Source: Agathobaculum massiliense (GTDB lineage: Bacteria; Bacillota; Clostridia; Oscillospirales; Butyricicoccaceae). Taken from it: a DNA stretch of 64,000 nucleotides. A program made the position numbers and the translations under genes. Positions 9,630 through 18,136 of the stretch are shown here, one piece after another (the first letter of the stretch is position 1; every line of letters starts with the position of its first letter). The stretch spans positions 2,294,001-2,358,000 of the forward strand of contig NZ_OMPN01000001.1 in NCBI RefSeq assembly GCF_900291975.1, written 5' to 3'. Below the pieces are notes generated by a model, which worked only from the letters and a program-made list of their open reading frames with translations, was not told the origin of the DNA and made no database searches.

Positions 9630-9850
9630 GTGCTTTTCTATACTTCAAAATATTTGAAAGTATAGTGTTTATACGGATAATCAAAAATTAGATATAAAAT
9701 TTATCTGAAATAATTATTTATTTTGCATGATACTATCATGCTGAAAAAACGCGGGTGCAGATGAAAACCAGACGCTATGATAGAAATGCAGGCATGGGAA
9801 ACAGGGGCAGCCCTCCCAGACTGTCCCTAACGCCAATATAGGCCGTTATA
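9630..9850. other. AT-rich junction spacer
   Basis: No gene is visible. CTATACTT (9637) pairs with AAGTATAG (ending 9664) as a hairpin, with an inner CAAA/TTTG stem. Composition changes from AT-rich to GC-rich near 9750, consistent with an element boundary beside the IS30 transposase. Confidence 0.3.
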
Positions 9851-10909
9851 TCAAAGCCGGTCCATGAAGAACCGGAACAGCATATTCGCTGTTTTCCAGT
9901 TCAGAATCCTGCGCGGATAGTTGTTAATCCACTCCTCAATCTCCGCTACCTGCTTCTGCGTCACCTTGGACAGGTCTGTCCCCTTGGGCAGATGGCGGCG
10001 GATCAGCTTATTTGCGTTCTCGTTGCTGCCGCGCTCGCAACTGCGATGGGCGTGACAGTAGTAGACCTTAGTCCGTGCCTTGCGCTTGCGCAGCGCGGAC
10101 TTTTCCATGCCGAGAAAGTCGGAAAATTCCATGCCATTGTCCACCGTGATCGTCCGGAACACCTTGGAGAATTTCTCAGCCCCCATGCTGCGCTCCAACA
10201 CATTCAGGGCACGGACTACGCTGGCGGCGGTGCGGTCGCGCATGAGCATGATGATCTCCTTGCGGGTCAGCCGTTCGGTCAGCACAAGCAGCGTCGGCGT
10301 GAGCTTTGCCTTTTTGGACTTCGAGGTATAGACCGTATCCATTTCCCAATGCCCGAAAGAGTTGCGGAGGTCAACTTCCGCAGGACGGTGCTCAATGCTG
10401 GTGCCAGCAGACGCGCGCTTCTGCTTCTTGTTTTTCTTGCCGCCCCTTATCCGGTAGCCTTTCTGGAACGGCAGATGCTTTGGCAAAATATTCAGTACGC
10501 TGCCCTTGATGTAACTGTAAAGCGTGACCGTGGAAATGGAAGCCGTGTACGGCTTGCCGCTTGCGCGGACCGCTGCAAGTGCCGCAGCGGGAGAAAAGTG
10601 CTTTTTCACGATCAGCGTTTCAAGGTCATTTGCGAGCTTGAAGTCGTTTCCAATTTTCAGCTGGGGGCCTTTTGCCGCCAGATTTTCACGGCAGCGGCGC
10701 TCCGCCTGCTCAGGCGAGTACCGCACTTCCGTGGTGAGGTCGGAGTTGGTATGGACATACTGCCCGCGCTTCAGTTCCTTCACAATGGTCACATGGCTGC
10801 ACCCAATGACGCCCGCAATTTCCCGCGTTGTTGCGCCGCGCAGCCGCATCCGTTCTATAATCAGCCGGTGGTCCCATTTCAGGTGCTGCCCCTTATGCCA
10901 CCGCCGCAT
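9851..10909 (-). mobile_element. IS30-family transposase
   Basis: A 352-residue protein. The start at 10909 follows AAAAAGGGG; a GTG at 10951 would add 14 residues. An N-terminal HTH_38 region (MRLRGATTREIAGVIGCSHVTIVKEL) is followed by an integrase-core DDE domain. The probable catalytic residues are Asp in GHWEMDTVYT, Asp in TVDNGMEF and Glu in RGSNENANKLIRRHLPKG. Length is normal for IS30 transposases and no frameshift is seen. I could not identify terminal inverted repeats by eye, so the IS boundaries are left open. It sits at the junction between the AT-rich relic and the GC-rich conjugation module, and its GC-rich codon use matches the latter. Confidence 0.9.
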
Positions 10910-11146
10910 TGAATTCCCCTTTTTGTTGTGCTTCACTATGTATCCCTCCACGGTATGTTGCGTATTCAGGATTATAGCATAAAAACAACAAAAACGCTTT
11001 ATCGCTTTAATAGATTATATTGCGAAAATACAATGAAATTCTTGTGAAGAATTACAAAAGGAAAAAAACGGCCGCTACCTTGACAGCCCCTGTATTATCT
11101 GATGTAATAGCAGCAGGAACTAAAAAAAGAACAAGGGAATGTGATG

Positions 11147-11488
11147 ATGATGCAGAAAAAAAGGAACATACCGGAGATGCTGCCCGGATACTATTTTGTG
11201 TATGAGCTGCGCCCAGATCAGGCATACGGCGTCAGCGGGATAGAGGTCGCTGTGCAGTATGTAAAAGACCCCGCAAACGGGAATATGCTCGGGGACGTTT
11301 GGATCAGGAACCTGGACACGCGCCCAGACATGAAAATCCTTGCCGCATATATCAGCACGGAGCGCGGCAGCACGCGCAGGGAGACAGAACTGAAACTGCT
11401 GCGTGAAGTGGAGCAGTCTGAGGAGTTTGCCGAAGCATTGGAAACCTATACGCAGATGCTTGGGGCGCTGCCGCTGTATGACGGGTAA
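11147..11488 (+). CDS. Hypothetical protein, ICE leading region
   Basis: A protein of about 113 residues. Four starts lie in a row (GTG 11141, ATG 11144, 11147, 11150); 11147 has the best spacing from AAGGGA. It has no signal peptide or membrane segment. The core reads GYYFVYELRPDQAYGVSGIEVAVQYV, then an acidic helical C-terminus (LLREVEQSEEFAEALETY). No family is recognised. It is followed by a strong terminator and precedes the replication/mobilisation genes, so it may be an ICE accessory protein. Confidence 0.55.
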   Translation: MMQKKRNIPEMLPGYYFVYELRPDQAYGVSGIEVAVQYVKDPANGNMLGDVWIRNLDTRPDMKILAAYISTERGSTRRETELKLLREVEQSEEFAEALETYTQMLGALPLYDG

Positions 11489-11518
11489 GCCCCCTCCAGA
11501 ATACCAGTTGAATACCGT

Positions 11519-11552
11519 CAACGCACCGGAAAACCGGTGCGTTTCTTTTTTG
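11519..11552 (+). terminator. Rho-independent terminator
   Basis: AACGCACCGG pairs with CCGGTGCGTT around AAAA, followed by TCTTTTTT. It lies 31 bases after the stop of the hypothetical gene. Confidence 0.8.
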
Positions 11553-11852
11553 CCCGCAGGCTGGAAGTTATCACACACTGTGTATGATAACGCCGTAATT
11601 TTGTGAACATTTTGTAAACAATGAAGAAAACCACCCTGACACACCCCCCTTATAGAGCTATATATAGAGGCTTTTTTACCGGCGCACTTTTTGGAAGCCT
11701 CTGCTGCACCTTGAAAACCGAACAGCATGGGCGTGCTCCTGAGAAGCAAGCACCGGGTAGTTGCAGACCGTTAGAGGATAGGAAGAGCAACAGCGGGCGA
11801 TGGCGGCTGAACACCATCGCAAAAAAATCCAAAGACAACGGAGGTGAACAGG
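11553..11852. other. Leader region of the mobilisation operon
   Basis: No convincing gene is visible. AGAGGCTT (11666-11673) pairs with AAGCCTCT (11695-11702) around a T-rich loop, and an alternating TATATATAG stretch precedes it. This is the probable promoter/leader of the downstream operon; no clear -35/-10 pair was identified. Confidence 0.35.
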
Positions 11853-12128
11853 GTGACAACCAATGAACAGCTGCACCGGATAGACAGCGATATTGCCCGG
11901 TATCAGGGGAAGGTCAAAGCGCTGCAAAATAAAATCGTGCAGCTTGGGGAAAAGAAAAAGAAACTGCAGGAGCGTGCGCTGTTGGAGCAGCTGAGCGAGC
12001 TTGCGCCGGACTATGCACAGGCGGAGCAGCTGCTGGTGCGGCTGAAAGCGGAGCAGAAAAGGAACAGCATGACAGACAGGGACGGCGGTGAGAGCCATGA
12101 CGGCGTCGGACAGCAGGATCACAGATGA
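11853..12128 (+). CDS. Small coiled-coil ICE protein (DUF3847/DUF4315-like)
   Basis: A 91-residue protein. The GTG at 11853 is preferred over the one at 11844 because GGAG lies nine bases upstream. The heptad-rich helix (RIDSDIARYQGKVKALQNK ... LGEKKKKLQERALLEQL) is strongly predicted to be a coiled coil, a form typical of short DUF3847/DUF4315-type proteins of Tn1549-like elements. Its end overlaps the toprim gene start by about 30 bases, so the two are probably co-translated. The function is unknown; a structural or relaxosome-associated role is only inferred from position. Confidence 0.65.
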   Translation: MTTNEQLHRIDSDIARYQGKVKALQNKIVQLGEKKKKLQERALLEQLSELAPDYAQAEQLLVRLKAEQKRNSMTDRDGGESHDGVGQQDHR

Positions 12129-13077
12129 GCAGCTGGAGCAGGCGCGCGGCGTGGACCTGTTATCGTTTTTGCAGCAGTACCAGCCCGGCGAACTGAAACG
12201 GGTCGGGCAGTCCTGGACGCTGCGTTCGCATGACAGTATGCGCATCTCAGCGGACGGGCGGTGGAACTGGTTTTCACAGGGCGTCGGCGGCGGCGACGCG
12301 ATCAGCTATCTTGAAAAAGTGCATGGCATGACCTTTCAGGAAGCGGTGCGGACGCTGGCGGGCAATGCATACCATACGCATCCCGGGACAGCCCCGGCAG
12401 CGCGCGAACCGCCGCCGCGTACACCGTTCGAACTGCCGCAGAAAAACAGGGACAGCCGCCGTGCGTTTGCATATTTGTGTGCGCGCGGCATAGACCCAGG
12501 GATCATCAGCCACTGCATGAAGCACGGGCTGATCTACGAGGACGCAGCGCATCACAACGCTGTGTTCGTAGGGCATGACGAAGCAGGCACAGCGCGGTAT
12601 GCAATGCTGCGCAGCACAGCATCAAACTCCGGTTTCAAAATTGAACAGGCCGGCAGTGATAAAAGCTGCGGTTTCTGCATGAAAGGCAGCGGGCAGACAC
12701 TCTATGTCTGCGAAGCCGCGATAGACGCGCTCTCGGTCGCAACGCTGCGTAAGCTGGGCGGCAGGGACTGGCAGAAAGATAGCTATCTGTCTTTGGGCGG
12801 CGTTACCGCATCCGAAGAAATACTGCCGCCCGCGTTGGAACGGCAGCTGAAGAATTTCCCTTTTAAGTGGGTCGTCCTTGCGCTGGACAACGACGATAAG
12901 GGGCGGCAGGCGTCGCAGAATATTTTCAGGCTGCTCAAAGAGCGGCGTCCGGAAATTGAACTGAAAGTCTGCGTGCCGCAGGAAAAGGATTTCAACGACC
13001 AGCTCCGCATTAAGCGCCAGCAGAACGAACAGCCGCCGCCTTCGCGCGCGGAGCGCGAAATTGCTTTACCTAACTAA
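12097..13077 (+). CDS. DUF3991 and toprim domain protein (primase-like)
   Basis: A 326-residue protein. Its N-terminus resembles the zinc-binding domain of DnaG/toprim proteins but without obvious Cys ligands (VDLLSFLQQY ... WNWFSQGVGGGDAISYLEKV), followed by a DUF3991-like segment around residues 115-165 (AFAYLCARGIDPGIISHCMK). The toprim core follows: LYVCEAAIDALSVATL supplies the conserved Glu and VVLALDNDDKGRQA the DxD. Such proteins accompany conjugation modules of Tn1549-like ICEs and may prime the transferred strand. The ATG at 12097 overlaps the upstream gene; a GTG at 12088 is possible. Confidence 0.85.
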   Translation: MTASDSRITDEQLEQARGVDLLSFLQQYQPGELKRVGQSWTLRSHDSMRISADGRWNWFSQGVGGGDAISYLEKVHGMTFQEAVRTLAGNAYHTHPGTAPAAREPPPRTPFELPQKNRDSRRAFAYLCARGIDPGIISHCMKHGLIYEDAAHHNAVFVGHDEAGTARYAMLRSTASNSGFKIEQAGSDKSCGFCMKGSGQTLYVCEAAIDALSVATLRKLGGRDWQKDSYLSLGGVTASEEILPPALERQLKNFPFKWVVLALDNDDKGRQASQNIFRLLKERRPEIELKVCVPQEKDFNDQLRIKRQQNEQPPPSRAEREIALPN

Positions 13078-13080
13078 AAA

Positions 13081-13155
13081 CTTGTGCATTCGCAAGCATA
13101 GCATTTGGCTATCCAAATGCAGCTTGTTAAGGGGCAAAGCCCCCTAAAACCCCCG
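13081..13155 (+). promoter_or_regulatory. Candidate oriT
   Basis: Three nested inverted repeats lie directly before the mobC start: CTTG/CAAG at 13081-13096, GCATTTGG (13101-13108) with CCAAATGC (13113-13120), and GGGGC (13131-13135) with GCCCC (13139-13143), followed by a C/A-rich tract (CCTAAAACCCCC). This layout and the GGGGCAAAGCCCC core resemble origins of transfer used by MobP-type relaxases of Firmicutes. The nick site is not assigned. Confidence 0.55.
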
Positions 13156-13182
13156 GACGGACGGAACGGAGAGAAAAACAAA

Positions 13183-13491
13183 ATGCGAAAGCGGTCAAAT
13201 CAAATCATTATCCGTTTGGATAGTGAGGAACGTGCTTTGTTAAAAGAAAAAATTGCAGGATGTCACCTGTCAATGTCGGAGTATTTTCGCCGGATGCTCA
13301 CCAGCTCCGAGGTGAAAACTATCCCGCTGGAAGTACTGCGGGATGTGCAGAAACAGGTGCGCGGCGTTGGCCGGAATGTAAACCAGATCGCCAAGCTGGC
13401 GCATATCTCCGGCAACGTGCCAAGGGAAGCGTTGGCGCAGCTCGCGGCAGAACAGGAAAAAATAGAAGAGCAGCTGGAGCGCCTGATGTAA
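13183..13491 (+). CDS. MobC-like relaxosome accessory protein
   Basis: A 102-residue protein. The ATG at 13183 follows GGAGAG; the frame extends upstream to 13105, but that part overlaps the candidate oriT. The N-terminus is ribbon-helix-helix-like (NQIIIRLDSEERALLKEKIAG), and the C-terminal half carries the VGRNVNQIAKLAH motif typical of bacterial mobilisation MobC proteins. These bind oriT and assist the relaxase. Its TAA shares bases with the ATG of the relaxase (ATGTAATGG), so translation is coupled. Confidence 0.85.
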   Translation: MRKRSNQIIIRLDSEERALLKEKIAGCHLSMSEYFRRMLTSSEVKTIPLEVLRDVQKQVRGVGRNVNQIAKLAHISGNVPREALAQLAAEQEKIEEQLERLM

Positions 13492-14975
13492 TGGCAGTGC
13501 TGAAGGTATACGCGATCCGTTCGCGTTTGGACGACCGAATTAAATATGCGCTCAATCCGCAGAAAACCTCCTGCATGGGATTCCCCAACCTCAACGGCCT
13601 GCCTGATACATTGACAGACGCTGTAAACTGCTTTTGCGATGACGCCTATGAGCAAATGACCCGCACAAAACAATATTTTGGGAAAGAAGATAACGTGCTG
13701 GGTTATCTTTTTATCCAGTCCTTCAAACCGGGAGAAGTAACGCCGCAGCAGGCGCATGAGATCGGGCTGCAATTCGCGGAGCGGTGCTTTGGCGAACGGT
13801 TTGAAGTAGTGATCGGGACGCATACGGATAAAGCCCATCTGCATAATCACATCATAGTCAATTCCGTGTCGTTTGTGGATGGCCGCAAGTACCGTTCCAC
13901 GCCGCAGACGTTCTATGAACTGCGCGGCATATCGGACGAAATCTGCCGCGCGCATGAATTGTCCGTAATCGATGCGCCCCGCGTCAAAGCCGGGAAGCAT
14001 TATGCGGAGTGGCGCGCGGAACAGGAGAACCGCCCCACAGTCCGTGGGATGATACGGGAGGACATTGATATTGTCATCGCGCAGGCGCATACGCTGAACG
14101 AATTTTGGGATATGCTGCGCGCACGCGGGTATGAGATCCGCATCAACGACCGGCGGAAATACATCACAGTCCGCCACCCGCAGGCGGCGCGGTTTATCCG
14201 CCTACGGTCGCTGGGGGAAGAATACATCCCCCGGCGCATTGCAGAGCGCATCGAGGCGCAGCGCGGCGTGGTAGACCGGAATATCCGGCAGCTCCGCACG
14301 CAGTGGCAGGACGGGCGGCAGCGGAAAAAATACCGCGTGCAGCCGCATACCCCCGCGCCCAGGAGCAGGAAAAAGCTGCGCGGTTTCCGGGCGCTGTACT
14401 GGCGGTACCTCTACATGCTGGGCAAAGTGAAAAAACGCAAAGCGCCGCGCTATGTACGCGGTGAGCTGATGGCGGAACTCAAAAAGCTGAACCGGTATGC
14501 CGCGCAGTACTATTTCCTGCGGGACAATAAACTGCAAACTGCAAAAGAGGTGTCCATGTATGCGGATGCACTGGCAAACGAAGTGGATATCCTGACAGAC
14601 CGGCGCGCACGGCTGTATGCAGACCTGCGCAGGCCGGGGGCGGAGGAAAAGCAGATCCGCAGCATGGCCGGGCAGATCACAAATACGCTGCGCGACCTGA
14701 GAAAGCAGCAGCGTATTTGTACCGCAATACAGAATGCCGCCCCGGCAATGGAAGCAAAGCTGGCGGCAGCGTTAAAAGAAGAAAAAACAATCCACGCGAA
14801 AACGATGGGAGGAAAGCAATATGAATCCAGAAAGCGCGGCGGCGGACCAGATGCTCCGCATGGAACTCATGGTGACCGAATTCGCAGTGAAACTCGCAGC
14901 GAAGGGCGCGGTCAATCTCGCGGCACTGCTCGTGGCGGTGCTCCGCAACGAGAAACAGATTGCAGGGAAAAGTGA
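13491..14975 (+). CDS. MobP-type relaxase
   Basis: A 494-residue protein that nicks oriT and pilots the single strand into the recipient. The start at 13491 overlaps the mobC stop; the open frame extends upstream but out of register with the family N-terminus (MAVLKVYAIRSRLDDRIKYA). The metal-binding triad HLHNH is at His116/118/120 in DKAHLHNHIIVNS. A helical region follows (HTLNEFWDMLRARGYEI), then a long Arg/Lys-rich C-terminal half. The last 155 bases overlap the PcfB-like gene in another frame, and the C-terminal tail there is Arg/Gly/Thr-rich and probably disordered. Confidence 0.9.
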   Translation: MAVLKVYAIRSRLDDRIKYALNPQKTSCMGFPNLNGLPDTLTDAVNCFCDDAYEQMTRTKQYFGKEDNVLGYLFIQSFKPGEVTPQQAHEIGLQFAERCFGERFEVVIGTHTDKAHLHNHIIVNSVSFVDGRKYRSTPQTFYELRGISDEICRAHELSVIDAPRVKAGKHYAEWRAEQENRPTVRGMIREDIDIVIAQAHTLNEFWDMLRARGYEIRINDRRKYITVRHPQAARFIRLRSLGEEYIPRRIAERIEAQRGVVDRNIRQLRTQWQDGRQRKKYRVQPHTPAPRSRKKLRGFRALYWRYLYMLGKVKKRKAPRYVRGELMAELKKLNRYAAQYYFLRDNKLQTAKEVSMYADALANEVDILTDRRARLYADLRRPGAEEKQIRSMAGQITNTLRDLRKQQRICTAIQNAAPAMEAKLAAALKEEKTIHAKTMGGKQYESRKRGGGPDAPHGTHGDRIRSETRSEGRGQSRGTARGGAPQRETDCREK

Positions 14976-15657
14976 TATTACCAAGCTGCTGCAGTCCGGC
15001 GCTGCTTTGACCACATTCCCCTTGCCTGCGGAAAAAATGAAAGCGTTTTCCGATCTGGCAAAAGAATATGGCGTAATGTTCTCCATTGTCCGGGACAAAG
15101 ACCACCCGGAAACTGTGGACATTATTGTCCGGCAAGATGATGTACCAAATGTAAACCTGATTCGCGAGAAGATTGGTGCAGAAGTGAGTGTGAGTGAAAA
15201 AAACGCGGAAACCGGTCCGTCCGAAAGCGCATTGCCGACATCCGGCAGTGGGACGCAGCACGGACCGGAATCAACGATGACGCAGATGATGCAGGGGACG
15301 CCGGCTCAGGCCGCGCCCCGGACGAGTACAGCTGCTACAATTGACCGCGCGCAGGCGGAGCGGATGCTGTCCAGCCTTACCGGCATCCGCTCCGCGATGG
15401 AGCAGGGTGCAAACACGGAAGAATGCCGGGCGGTGCTCCGCGCGGTGCAGGACGAGCTTGCCCGGGCGCTCGGCATGCCGGAGCGCAGCGGGGACAAAAC
15501 AGCGGACAGGCAGGCTGCGCCGCGCCGCGAAGGCAGGCAGTCTGTAAAAGAAAAAATCGCGGGGATCAGGGAGCGCGCCGCCCACGAACCGCAGCACTTA
15601 AAGCAGCCCGGCAAACACATTGCGAAGCCAAAACTGCCAAAGACACCGGACAGATAA
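14821..15657 (+). CDS. PcfB-like (DUF3801) conjugation protein
   Basis: A 278-residue protein. GGGAGGAAAG just upstream supports the ATG at 14821, although this lies 155 bases inside the relaxase gene. The N-terminal helical part (LAAKGAVNLAALLVAVLRNEKQIAGKSDITKLL) and AKEYGVMFSIVRDKD...VDIIVRQDD match PcfB/DUF3801 proteins, accessory factors thought to link relaxosome and coupling protein. A Pro/Thr/Ser-rich linker and a second helical segment (RAQAERMLSSLTGI...CRAVLRAVQDEL) follow, ending in a basic tail. The C-terminal extension is longer than I expect for the family. Confidence 0.75.
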   Translation: MNPESAAADQMLRMELMVTEFAVKLAAKGAVNLAALLVAVLRNEKQIAGKSDITKLLQSGAALTTFPLPAEKMKAFSDLAKEYGVMFSIVRDKDHPETVDIIVRQDDVPNVNLIREKIGAEVSVSEKNAETGPSESALPTSGSGTQHGPESTMTQMMQGTPAQAAPRTSTAATIDRAQAERMLSSLTGIRSAMEQGANTEECRAVLRAVQDELARALGMPERSGDKTADRQAAPRREGRQSVKEKIAGIRERAAHEPQHLKQPGKHIAKPKLPKTPDR

Positions 15658-15675
15658 CAGTAGGAGATGATGAAA

Positions 15676-17103
15676 ATGAAGTTCAGGATATTTTGCGCGT
15701 CCGCCGCCTTGCTGCTTGCCTGCGCATCGCCGGTGCAGGCGCTCGCGGCAGACGCCGCCCCCGCTGCACAGCCGGCAACGGTCGCTGCTGCCGAAAAAGG
15801 CATGGAAAAAACGGATGCAAAAACCGCCGAGGAAAAAACCACGGCGGAAATACAAACGGAGCCGGCTTACTATCCGGTAGACGTGCAGATGAGTTCGGAC
15901 GGCCTTACCTGCAAGAAGATCTACGATGTGCCGAAAACCGTATCACCGGACCAGATCCCGCAGGAGGAATTTGACCGCGGCGGGATGCACTATGTGCTGG
16001 AGGATATCCTGCGCATTGAAATGCCGGATATAGACCGTAAGATGCACTCGGAAAACGTGACAGTATCCTCTACCTCGGATAACTCCAACGATGTTATAGC
16101 GCTGCTGCCCAAAAGCAAGACGGTGACAACGGAGGACGGGTACAGCGGCACGGCCTATCTGGATGTTTCCAGTATTTCCACAAAAGCGGCGGGGACGGAA
16201 AGCGTGTCCGAGCCGTTATCCGCAACACGGGAATATCCCAATATGCCGGAAATGGATATGACGGATATCCCCAAAACGATTGAGGACAACGGGCATACGC
16301 TGACATTCAGTGATATCGAATGGACGCCTGAAACCGAGGAAACAGACAATCTCGGTACAATGGAAACTACCTATACAGCAGTTGTGACCTATACCGGCAC
16401 TGCTACCTCCAGCCGCACGACGGGCTATACTGTGACGGCCACCTATGCGGGCGAGGTATCGCACCGGAACAACGACTGTATGCGGTATATCGCGGTTTTC
16501 CGCGGCGAACCCATTGTGATTGAGCCGGAAGAGGATCTCACGCCGCCTGACCTGACCGGCATTCTGCCGCAGGGACAGGATACGCAGCCGATGGAGGAAG
16601 GCGCAGGAAGCGTGCCGGTCAGCTGGGTGCTGTGCGCCGTGTTTGGCGTATTGATGATCATTTTTGCGCTCCGTCCCCCTGCGTGCAGGCGCATGATGGC
16701 GCAGATGCAGGCCATGGCGGCGCAGGCGCGGGACAAAGCGCAGCAGACGATGAAGGAAACGGAGATGAAATTGCGTGAAAGGCAAAAACAGAAACGGACC
16801 GAAGAGGAAGAATTGCGGCAGGCACAGTACCTCTTTGGACCTTTGGAGAAGATCAAAGCCGCGATCCGCAGCCGCAGGCAGCGGAAAGCAGAGCAGGCTG
16901 CCATGCTTCTGGCTGCACCGCCGGAAGAGGAATGGGCTGATGCGGAGGAATGGGCGGGAGAGCCGGACGCCGCTGAACAGGCCGGACAAACCCAGCCGCC
17001 TTCGGAACCCGTGCAGGACGGGGATGCTGCACCCGCCGGTCCGCCGCGCGCTGTGCGGGATGATGGCGATGGCGATGATGAGTACCCCGGCCTGGGCGGC
17101 TAA
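15676..17103 (+). CDS. Secreted, membrane-anchored ICE surface protein
   Basis: A 475-residue protein. The ATG at 15676 has ideal spacing from AGGAG; earlier ATGs at 15667 and 15670 are too close. A signal peptide (CASAALLLACASPVQALAAD) is followed by an Ala/Glu/Lys linker and about 250 extracellular residues rich in Thr/Ser/Tyr. One membrane helix follows near residues 315-335 (VSWVLCAVFGVLMIIFAL), then a cytosolic Met/Gln/Arg-rich helix and an acidic tail. No enzymatic motif is seen. Proteins of this layout occur between mob and T4CP genes in Tn1549-like elements and may belong to the mating channel or surface complex. Its end overlaps the sortase gene by 80 bases. Confidence 0.7.
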   Translation: MKFRIFCASAALLLACASPVQALAADAAPAAQPATVAAAEKGMEKTDAKTAEEKTTAEIQTEPAYYPVDVQMSSDGLTCKKIYDVPKTVSPDQIPQEEFDRGGMHYVLEDILRIEMPDIDRKMHSENVTVSSTSDNSNDVIALLPKSKTVTTEDGYSGTAYLDVSSISTKAAGTESVSEPLSATREYPNMPEMDMTDIPKTIEDNGHTLTFSDIEWTPETEETDNLGTMETTYTAVVTYTGTATSSRTTGYTVTATYAGEVSHRNNDCMRYIAVFRGEPIVIEPEEDLTPPDLTGILPQGQDTQPMEEGAGSVPVSWVLCAVFGVLMIIFALRPPACRRMMAQMQAMAAQARDKAQQTMKETEMKLRERQKQKRTEEEELRQAQYLFGPLEKIKAAIRSRRQRKAEQAAMLLAAPPEEEWADAEEWAGEPDAAEQAGQTQPPSEPVQDGDAAPAGPPRAVRDDGDGDDEYPGLGG

Positions 17104-17920
17104 TCTTTCGTATACATACGATGCGCCATCCAGTGGCAACTTTGGCAAGCCGACATCAACCGAGCCAGTCACGGTGGTCGGTGATGATGAGGTCAATGTT
17201 AACATCAGCAAAGACAGCGCGTTTGTACCGCCCGCATTTGGATCGGCGTCTGCCGATGTGCTGGGAACAGGAGAGTTGCTGACGCCGGACATCTCCGGTG
17301 TGGAGCCGATGTTCCCGCACAGCACACAGGCCGGTTTTGCGCCGGGCGTGACGGAAAACGGCACAGTGGCAGGCGGCAGCGGCACGATCGTCATGCCGCC
17401 TGACGTTGAAGGCAACGCCGTGAGCAGCGAGCCGATTTACGACAATACCACAACCAGCGGTATGGGTGGCTATACGGGCGGCGGCGCGGATGCTGCCATT
17501 GGGTCGGGCTACACCCCAGTGGACGGTATGGCCTATGCAGACGGCAGTATCGGCACGCTGTCCATCCCTGCGCTCGGTGTGACAAAGAAAGTGTACGACG
17601 GCGAAACGGTAAGCAACCTGCGGCTGGGTGTGGCGCACTTTGAAGGCACCAGCGCATGGGATGGCAATGTTGGTTTTTGTAGCCACAACAGAGGTAGCTA
17701 CGGTTATTTCGCTGGAATTTGGAACCTGTCTGCCGGTTCAAAAATCACCTATACGACCGTGTATGGCACCCGCACCTACGAGGTTTACAGCGTGCGCAAG
17801 ATCTCCAAGTACGAGGTCGACGTCCTCAACCCCACGAATGAAAACATCCTGACGCTTGTCACCTGCGTACCCGATCAGGCGCAGACCTACCGCTGGTGCG
17901 TACAGGCGGCTGCGATGTGA
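17024..17920 (+). CDS. Sortase-family transpeptidase
   Basis: A 298-residue protein. A signal peptide from the ATG at 17024 (RALCGMMAMAMMSTPAWAAN) decides the start; the frame is open further upstream inside the preceding gene. About 130 residues of Gly/Thr/Pro-rich linker lead to the sortase domain, which begins IGTLSIPALGV. The probable triad is His221 (FCSHNRG), Cys281 (LTLVTCVPD) and Arg290 (TYRWC). Sortases cleave LPxTG-type motifs and join the Thr to an acceptor amine on the outside of the membrane. The LPQTGW terminus of the pilin-like protein 6.6 kb downstream is the obvious candidate substrate, though the link is by proximity only. Confidence 0.8.
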   Translation: MLHPPVRRALCGMMAMAMMSTPAWAANLSYTYDAPSSGNFGKPTSTEPVTVVGDDEVNVNISKDSAFVPPAFGSASADVLGTGELLTPDISGVEPMFPHSTQAGFAPGVTENGTVAGGSGTIVMPPDVEGNAVSSEPIYDNTTTSGMGGYTGGGADAAIGSGYTPVDGMAYADGSIGTLSIPALGVTKKVYDGETVSNLRLGVAHFEGTSAWDGNVGFCSHNRGSYGYFAGIWNLSAGSKITYTTVYGTRTYEVYSVRKISKYEVDVLNPTNENILTLVTCVPDQAQTYRWCVQAAAM

Positions 17921-18056
17921 CCGTGCGGCCGTGACGGGCAAAACCGCATCGGATTTTCAAAGTTATCAACAACCTGTGATTTGTTCAATATATCTGATAA
18001 AACACGCAAAAACAATTGTTAAAGCATAAATTTTGTTTTGATTAAGTGTGCTTCCA

Positions 18057-18085
18057 TTGACGGTTTCGCAAGCGTCTGCTATAAT
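18057..18085 (+). promoter_or_regulatory. Strong sigma-A promoter before the CAP gene
   Basis: TTGACG at 18057-18062 and a perfect TATAAT at 18080-18085 are separated by 17 bases, in the non-coding gap after the sortase gene. The CAP start lies 51 bases downstream. Confidence 0.75.
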
Positions 18086-18136
18086 AAAAATATCAAAAGA
18101 GAGATAAAAGCCAGACCGGAATGGAGGGCATCAGAT

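Noticed and set aside
11020-11205. 61-codon frame before the ICE leading gene
   Set aside because: Poor ribosome site, low-complexity Lys/Arg/Asp composition, and overlap with the better-supported gene starting near 11147.
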